DNA of 12,783 nucleotides from Trichomonas tenax. Its lineage: Eukaryota; Parabasalia; Trichomonadida; Trichomonadidae. A program made the position numbers and the translations under genes. The stretch lies in contig JALKBU010001313.1 in NCBI GenBank assembly GCA_023091735.1, positions 1 through 12,783 on the forward strand, in the 5' to 3' direction. This document shows positions 10,601 to 12,783 of the stretch, piece after piece; within the stretch, counting starts at the first letter, position 1; every line of letters begins with the position of its first letter. The notes beneath the pieces are model-generated. The model had not been told where the DNA came from and did no database searches. It saw nothing but the letters and a program-made list of their open reading frames with translations.

Positions 10601-11990
10601 TATCAGACTTCAAGATGGATGCTTTGATAAAGCAAACAGACTTTTCTTCTCAATAGAGGCAACATGGAACTCAATCAACAACTCTATTTCCGATTACAGA
10701 GAACTTATTCCGCAATTCTTCACGAATCCAAGATTTTTAATCAACTCGAACAAATTTGTTTTCGGAAAGAGAACTAATGGAAAGATGATTGATAATGTTG
10801 AACTTCCTCCATGGTGCACTTCTCCATATGACTTCGTTGACAAGAATGCAATCGCATTGGAATCGAATTATGTTACAACACATATCAATGAATGGATTGA
10901 TTTAGTTTTCGGCTGTTATCAAAGAGATATTGATCACCACAATGAGTTCCATCTTTTCTCATATCACGAATGCATAGAAACAGGAACACCCGAAGAAAAA
11001 GTTCTAAAACAATCTCATTGTGCAAACTTCGGATGTTTACCAACAAAAATATTCAAATCTCGATCACCAAAGAAACCAATTTCTGTCCCTCCGAAGATCC
11101 CCGAAATCCCAATCCTCCAATCAAGTGTTGTCGCTCTCACAGGAAACTGCTGTGTCTGTGAAGATGGAACAGTAATGAAATTATCAAAGAAGATGCCAAG
11201 AATTAAAATCCCAACGAAATTCTCAGAGCAAATGCTTTACACTGTTTGCCAGAAGCCATTGACTTTGTTTGTGACTACGCCACATTCAACGTTTGTCACA
11301 GCATTTATGTTCAACAGGCCAACCATTCCAATGAGACTGATCCACAGTTCTTCTGGTGTTATTTGTTGCTCAGGTGTTGACAAATATTTAATTGTTGGAG
11401 GCTCAGACTGCTTCATTTACATTTGGTCGTGGAACGACTCTTTGACAAACATAACACTTGATTCGACAATGCAGATACACTCTGCGACAATCTGCAGCAT
11501 CGCTGCTTCTCGACATCTCGGAATATTCGTTTCAATTGACACAAACCACAAAGTTTATGTTGTCTCTATCGCAGACAAACAAGTGATATCTTCATTCAAC
11601 GCAAAGTGCGTCGATGGAACGATCCTTCACAAGATAGGTCTCTCTGACAATGGAAGGATCGTCATCAGCAGTGAATCAGAACAATTAAGCACGCAAGTCT
11701 CAATTTATGATATCAGCGGAAATTTAATTAATCAGTCCAATTTCACATGCGAAGTTGTTAAACTCAGGACTGGCTTCCTTAGAACAAGCGAATTCTTGAT
11801 CATTGTCACACTTGGTGCTAAGAGGCTTGAGTTCTTCACAGACAAATCAGACGGATCTGATTGGCTGAAGACATCCGACGCAAAGAAACTTTGGGAAGAT
11901 TTCGATCCAAAGTTTTTGTCTGTTGGTGAAAAAGAAAGAACTCTATGGTATGTCACAAGAACGGGTACACTTAACCGCGTTCTCATATGA
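4659..11990 (+). CDS. Large BEACH-domain protein (ConA-like, PH-BEACH, BEACH, WD40)
   Basis: This 2443-residue intronless ORF encodes a member of the neurobeachin/LYST/LvsA class, scaffolds that control membrane fission, fusion and lysosome-related or contractile-vacuole traffic. Residues 1 to about 850 are leucine/isoleucine-rich helical repeats, probably armadillo-like. About 855-1005 is a ConA-like lectin fold, with WHSLYVRF and the following beta-rich segment. More helical repeats follow to about 1700. The PH-BEACH domain covers about 1722-1830. The BEACH domain, about 1868-2135, is clear from LTNFEYISLLNIVAGRSFND, FPWV at 1903, FRDFSRPIGA, EPFTSM at 1975, RELIPQFF, NSNKFVFG, LPPW, HINEWIDLVFG at about 2076 and NFG at 2123. 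WD40-like blades fill about 2150-2440, the clearest being GGSDCFIYIW near 2247. The usual HYGTHYS-type segment is degenerate (CLYRSNMS, 1955-1962). ATG 4659 is preceded by an in-frame TAA at 4644. GC content and codon use shift toward C/G-ending codons in the 3' third. The partner and compartment in this organism are unknown. Confidence 0.95.
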   Translation: MESISGLLESIGGHKYHKIWIAYFIKPFQPVFLDLDHATAVDNFIISFNYQPLNIKDVINTLKKKPEDEDVSFTLAKLFKFDSSPFLNHLIFFHSWFDTNAEIHLSGNRNYIEDFYIRSFIIISYNLHTIVKETLANKTSGTLHEIVWNLLTEVISIILCLQTLAVSDISLLLQYFFEAFSDLQQIFQLNLSNPVKQCIIQIGNILIPYCQTEFCYQRSYALMFLRVILHEWTQIFQKDDNIDLFATYTSAFLNMALSVLPSFQEDDYNYIISDITTIIQYLIAGKLNSLNHIQLLVPSIKFLTSSVEYIKSVKEILSVVNDLLVLSLSQFTNITIDILLTEDYSECSAEQALDYFNYNNITKNGCLIYDSKHAMIIKEMTNYLHHLDDPQEIISDSITSIHSSEGNMKLKRCLVFILALTQVKTNSFLQIERFLNALPIDKIFPPDFSSDPITLQCQCAFLHLLYIYTFNNPKHIELMFDYISFFIAGSNFYRSIYLIPLFRAFILDDNLIFIDSRIFLEIEDNMTKFKNKTITLDKTIENKMAIFLATVCMKCSDKMFIKSNNTFMLTILILLTAEYGHFFKPIIEHFFKIVNLHNCDEEPDYLTILLNHVSFVLGQIGFDANLIKVGVTITNSLYHGLHTVKGNISTIVASSQILKIIVQTTVAFHSSELFKSLILMISYISSRYNNFIMKTYPKFWKTLKNSLPLDVVDEELISIVESYIYIKVISEQQQQLKINEPSAISLLLNLAENTKFEDSVLTNIYDACVTNVTNAYICFTSDLLNDLLERLSKSVHPKALQVFTTISSQFFSPMVMRSIIKTLRNTKNYVLRIEMANCLLDFVSRADKFPTSSFFHFSGNESIICAKINGSIFTLPFAVSFAFRTSKKIFNRRNPLFAIAQVSSDYMSIFIDKDGILKLALVKNQKAINFSITPIKVLRWHSLYVRFTQQNINVCLDGTYFKLEMGYQKLEDNQNIFIGAFNTDNFTGDIGPVFITKVEKFTTTIAKVNEAMQISDIPANNIMSFLPINAKGQEMLVSTKGRRLARITADPIPFVASFVDVMKFDSIFPLTIPLMLLFGGKDSFTYLNSLFGLFVSMLTKEQKMEEFFRQSGGFRLFANVLKYTPNEFTYDIVHDIVALFNHVTDESKRELVKFVILNYDIWRGKDFEFQKCLFGEAIPQLIDQFPSFFTVLTTEELMIETIFSTSTNSNSNPVEVEGQMSLGQLKEKMFELDMSTMGDFAAELALSRSTNYENEFGPTLAMMKWNILTKISLLHQIETTFLYFYMVAFYYNDPLTKSLAKNALIKILSQSNDISSLIHCMHPLDAVVKEMRENPSSSEQVMTILSHYIMNCPDIDLSNCIEMLSALINEQNVQKFMEFASILYCSHARNDEFCDIILLILQAMKFDVPVTKQLIQSIVESFLDKNAIEKLVNYPSFYILLGTFVNKSKIGHEYLIPIMLSALQADSQADFKGFFETLGNEKMNDLCNTLLTQTICIPVLTFVCSYIGYRNCECLSVMESCMKPFEQFIKYDPNSFLTFGPNKVHTFIAFANLAGEIYKKIPERAAEVEQMVSTLVVYMPETVPVELAQLLFHKYEPYLFNFTINYQAKFEFLVSESTKRCNIESMTLYNVISAYTKNVINDKHRSLKLFTSFVRAITSDGGAWSSDLPIYWRSSKKLDNLLRPIFARRNMNFCDHKNTGNKVEETNEHEVETVSKVLLSFQMDIKDSISAFPAKARCFSGFYDGYIHIVPDALAFDGVLTADSFGIDTIDKKKSKFKSIQFNEITFIFRRYFMHDDCGIEIYTSNWHSSLFYFPNTSEREKFLEKVRPSIPKFRFGEIHLFYKFAAACGDICIQDCDADVLLSRSRICDSWSKGKLTNFEYISLLNIVAGRSFNDISQYPIFPWVISNYKTNKFDINDPTFFRDFSRPIGAICQERLDSLYAIRNNIDDPMEKCLYRSNMSNPSTVCGFMIREEPFTSMHIRLQDGCFDKANRLFFSIEATWNSINNSISDYRELIPQFFTNPRFLINSNKFVFGKRTNGKMIDNVELPPWCTSPYDFVDKNAIALESNYVTTHINEWIDLVFGCYQRDIDHHNEFHLFSYHECIETGTPEEKVLKQSHCANFGCLPTKIFKSRSPKKPISVPPKIPEIPILQSSVVALTGNCCVCEDGTVMKLSKKMPRIKIPTKFSEQMLYTVCQKPLTLFVTTPHSTFVTAFMFNRPTIPMRLIHSSSGVICCSGVDKYLIVGGSDCFIYIWSWNDSLTNITLDSTMQIHSATICSIAASRHLGIFVSIDTNHKVYVVSIADKQVISSFNAKCVDGTILHKIGLSDNGRIVISSESEQLSTQVSIYDISGNLINQSNFTCEVVKLRTGFLRTSEFLIIVTLGAKRLEFFTDKSDGSDWLKTSDAKKLWEDFDPKFLSVGEKERTLWYVTRTGTLNRVLI

Positions 11991-11999
11991 TTTTATGTA

Positions 12000-12003
12000 T
12001 AAA
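12000..12003 (+). terminator. Probable poly(A) signal TAAA of the BEACH gene
   Basis: TAAA occurs ten bases after the TGA stop that ends at 11990. In T. vaginalis the tetranucleotide TAAA at or very near the stop codon acts as the cleavage and polyadenylation signal. Position and sequence fit, but TAAA is common in AT-rich DNA, so the evidence is mostly its placement. Confidence 0.5.
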
Positions 12004-12270
12004 TATTGTTATTTTTTTTCTGTTAAATTGACTATTTCTATCAAAGCTGAACTGTGGTGATGGGCATCCATAGACTTTATTAATATGAGAAAGAAACGAG
12101 AAATCAAACTTGAAAAAATATATTTGATTGTAGCCCTCGCAAAACGTTTTATATGTTATTTTTCAACTTTGATCTAAAAATAGCATATAAGAGTCTAAAA
12201 TATGATTATTTATTAAATAAAAATTAACATTTTATGGCACTCACACGAGATGTATACTATTTAAAATTGG

Positions 12271-12297
12271 GTTGAAAAATTACATTATATTTTCAAC
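12271..12297. repeat. Short inverted repeat (GTTGAAAA / TTTTCAAC)
   Basis: An 8-base perfect inverted repeat, GTTGAAAA at 12271-12278 and TTTTCAAC at 12290-12297, is separated by 11 bases. It overlaps the stop codon of the minus-strand open frame that ends at 12280. It could form a weak hairpin at a transcript end or be a chance feature of AT-rich DNA; a role in transposition cannot be shown, as no second copy or target duplication is visible. Confidence 0.3.
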
Positions 12298-12367
12298 TAT
12301 AATCCGTACAAAATCTCGTCCGAGGGGTCTCAATATAGGATTATCGAGTTGTGCTGCATTTGTGGTT

Positions 12368-12655
12368 CTATTGAATGTTTTCGGATTTTTTATCTTCCTC
12401 TTCTTTCTTTTTGGCTTTCTCTGCTTCTCTCATACGCTTACTTATCTATCTCGGATTCTTCTGTCTTCCTGCAGCAAGTGCTGCTAATTGTTTTTCTGTA
12501 CACTTACGTTTAGGCTTAACTGGTTTATTTTCTAAGGATGTAAGTCCTTCATCAGTTTGTTCATTCTTTTTCGTCTTTCTTGTTTTCGTTGTTGCTTTGA
12601 ATTCGTTTAATATTTCTTCCTTTAATGTCGATTTCAGAGTTTCAAAGTCTGTCAT
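12368..12655 (-). pseudogene. Small lysine-rich protein gene interrupted by an in-frame TAG
   Basis: From the ATG at 12655 the frame gives 69 residues and stops at TAG 12446-12448. The same frame then continues for 25 more lysine/glutamate-rich codons (SKRMREAEKAKKKEEED...) to a second TAG at 12368-12370. The continuation matches the charged style of the first part, so the first TAG probably is a recent nonsense change. The N-terminal 20 residues look like a charged amphipathic helix; residues 21-50 are Lys/Thr-rich; residues 53-64 are TEKQLAALAAGR followed by QKNPR, a motif that I associate with small basic proteins of multicopy elements. It is divergent from the ORF beginning at 12709. A Maverick/Polinton origin is a possibility from memory only. 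Alternatively, the 69-residue product is the true full protein, or TAG is a sequencing error. Confidence 0.55.
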
Positions 12656-12708
12656 GGTTTTATATTGGATAAAAATTTAAAATATTATTTTTTAATACCA
12701 ATTAAATC
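12656..12708. promoter_or_regulatory. Putative 53-bp divergent promoter
   Basis: The gap separates the ATG of the minus-strand relic (12655) from the ATG of the plus-strand partial ORF (12709). Each side carries CCAAT close to its start: minus strand CCAAT at 12668-12664, eight bases before its ATG, and plus strand CCAAT at 12698-12702, six bases before its ATG. Both are followed by an A/T-rich run. The symmetry suggests a shared start-proximal element in place of the usual TCA initiator, but no known trichomonad motif matches exactly. Confidence 0.35.
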
Positions 12709-12783
12709 ATGAGCTTAAGCAGATCTGAGAGAAATTCAATAATCATTAATGATGCAAAAGGAATACAACATCCATTATATTAT
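12709..12783 (+). CDS. Unidentified plus-strand ORF, 5' end only (runs off the window)
   Basis: ATG at 12709 opens a frame of 25 codons that is still open at the last base. The translation begins MSLSRSERNSIIINDAKGI and continues QHPLYY. It is protein-like, with a charged start and an HPxYY segment. Its head-to-head arrangement with the lysine-rich relic, with a short shared spacer, supports a real gene start. I cannot name the family with certainty; the pairing recalls small genes of trichomonad mobile elements, which is inference. The open length alone is weak evidence. Confidence 0.42.
   Translation, partial: MSLSRSERNSIIINDAKGIQHPLYY

Larger units (their letters stand above)
11991..12367. 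other. Intergenic region 3' of the BEACH gene and of the minus-strand relic
   Basis: Apart from the TAAA signal and a short inverted repeat, nothing is supported up to about 12279. From 12280 to 12429 the minus strand has a 49-codon open frame without ATG that overlaps the end of the lysine-rich relic in another frame; its last part translates to a protein-like segment ending in VRIIVENIM and a TAA stop. Composition changes at about 12300, where the DNA becomes less AT-rich, which may mark the edge of inserted material. Confidence 0.45.

Noticed and set aside
12375..12680. Plus-strand ORFs at 12272-12487 and 12375-12680
   Set aside because: They are antisense shadows of the minus-strand lysine-rich relic: their runs of Phe, Leu and Ser mirror its Lys and Glu codons.

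Overview
The window looks like nuclear DNA of a trichomonad protist, most likely Trichomonas vaginalis or a close relative. The strongest clue is a spliceosomal intron that starts GTATGT and ends with the 12-base element ACTAACACACAG, the fused branch point and 3' splice site known from T. vaginalis. Other clues agree with this: AT-rich DNA, gene-dense layout, a 7.3-kb uninterrupted gene, short tracts between start codons and any plausible transcription start, a TAAA poly(A)-type tetranucleotide just after one stop codon, and eukaryotic multidomain trafficking proteins. No rRNA, tRNA, CRISPR or bacterial operon structure was seen.

Layout. Positions 1-105 hold a 34-codon open stretch that may be the 3' end of a plus-strand gene. 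Positions 106-1550 are AT-rich and without a supported gene, but contain a cluster of AAAGTG motifs at 508-718. Positions 1551-3899 encode a plus-strand ArfGAP of ACAP type (BAR, PH, ArfGAP, ankyrin repeats) in two exons split by a 135-bp intron at 2118-2252; without the intron the gene looks like two separate ORFs. Positions 3900-4658 are intergenic, with one weak coding relic. Positions 4659-11990 encode a 2443-residue plus-strand BEACH protein (helical N-terminal region, ConA-like lectin domain, PH-BEACH, BEACH, WD40). Positions 11991-12367 are mostly non-coding.

The right end is different. On the minus strand a small lysine-rich gene is interrupted by an in-frame TAG (12368-12655). It is divergent from a plus-strand ORF that starts at 12709 and leaves the window. 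This pair resembles small genes of multicopy mobile elements such as the Mavericks/Polintons abundant in T. vaginalis, but that assignment is inference from style and memory, not proof.

The two large genes both act in membrane traffic: the ArfGAP would switch off Arf GTPases on curved membranes, and the BEACH protein would act as a scaffold in vesicle or lysosome-related transport. Their adjacency on one strand may be coincidental, since they are separated by 759 bp and have their own flanking signals.
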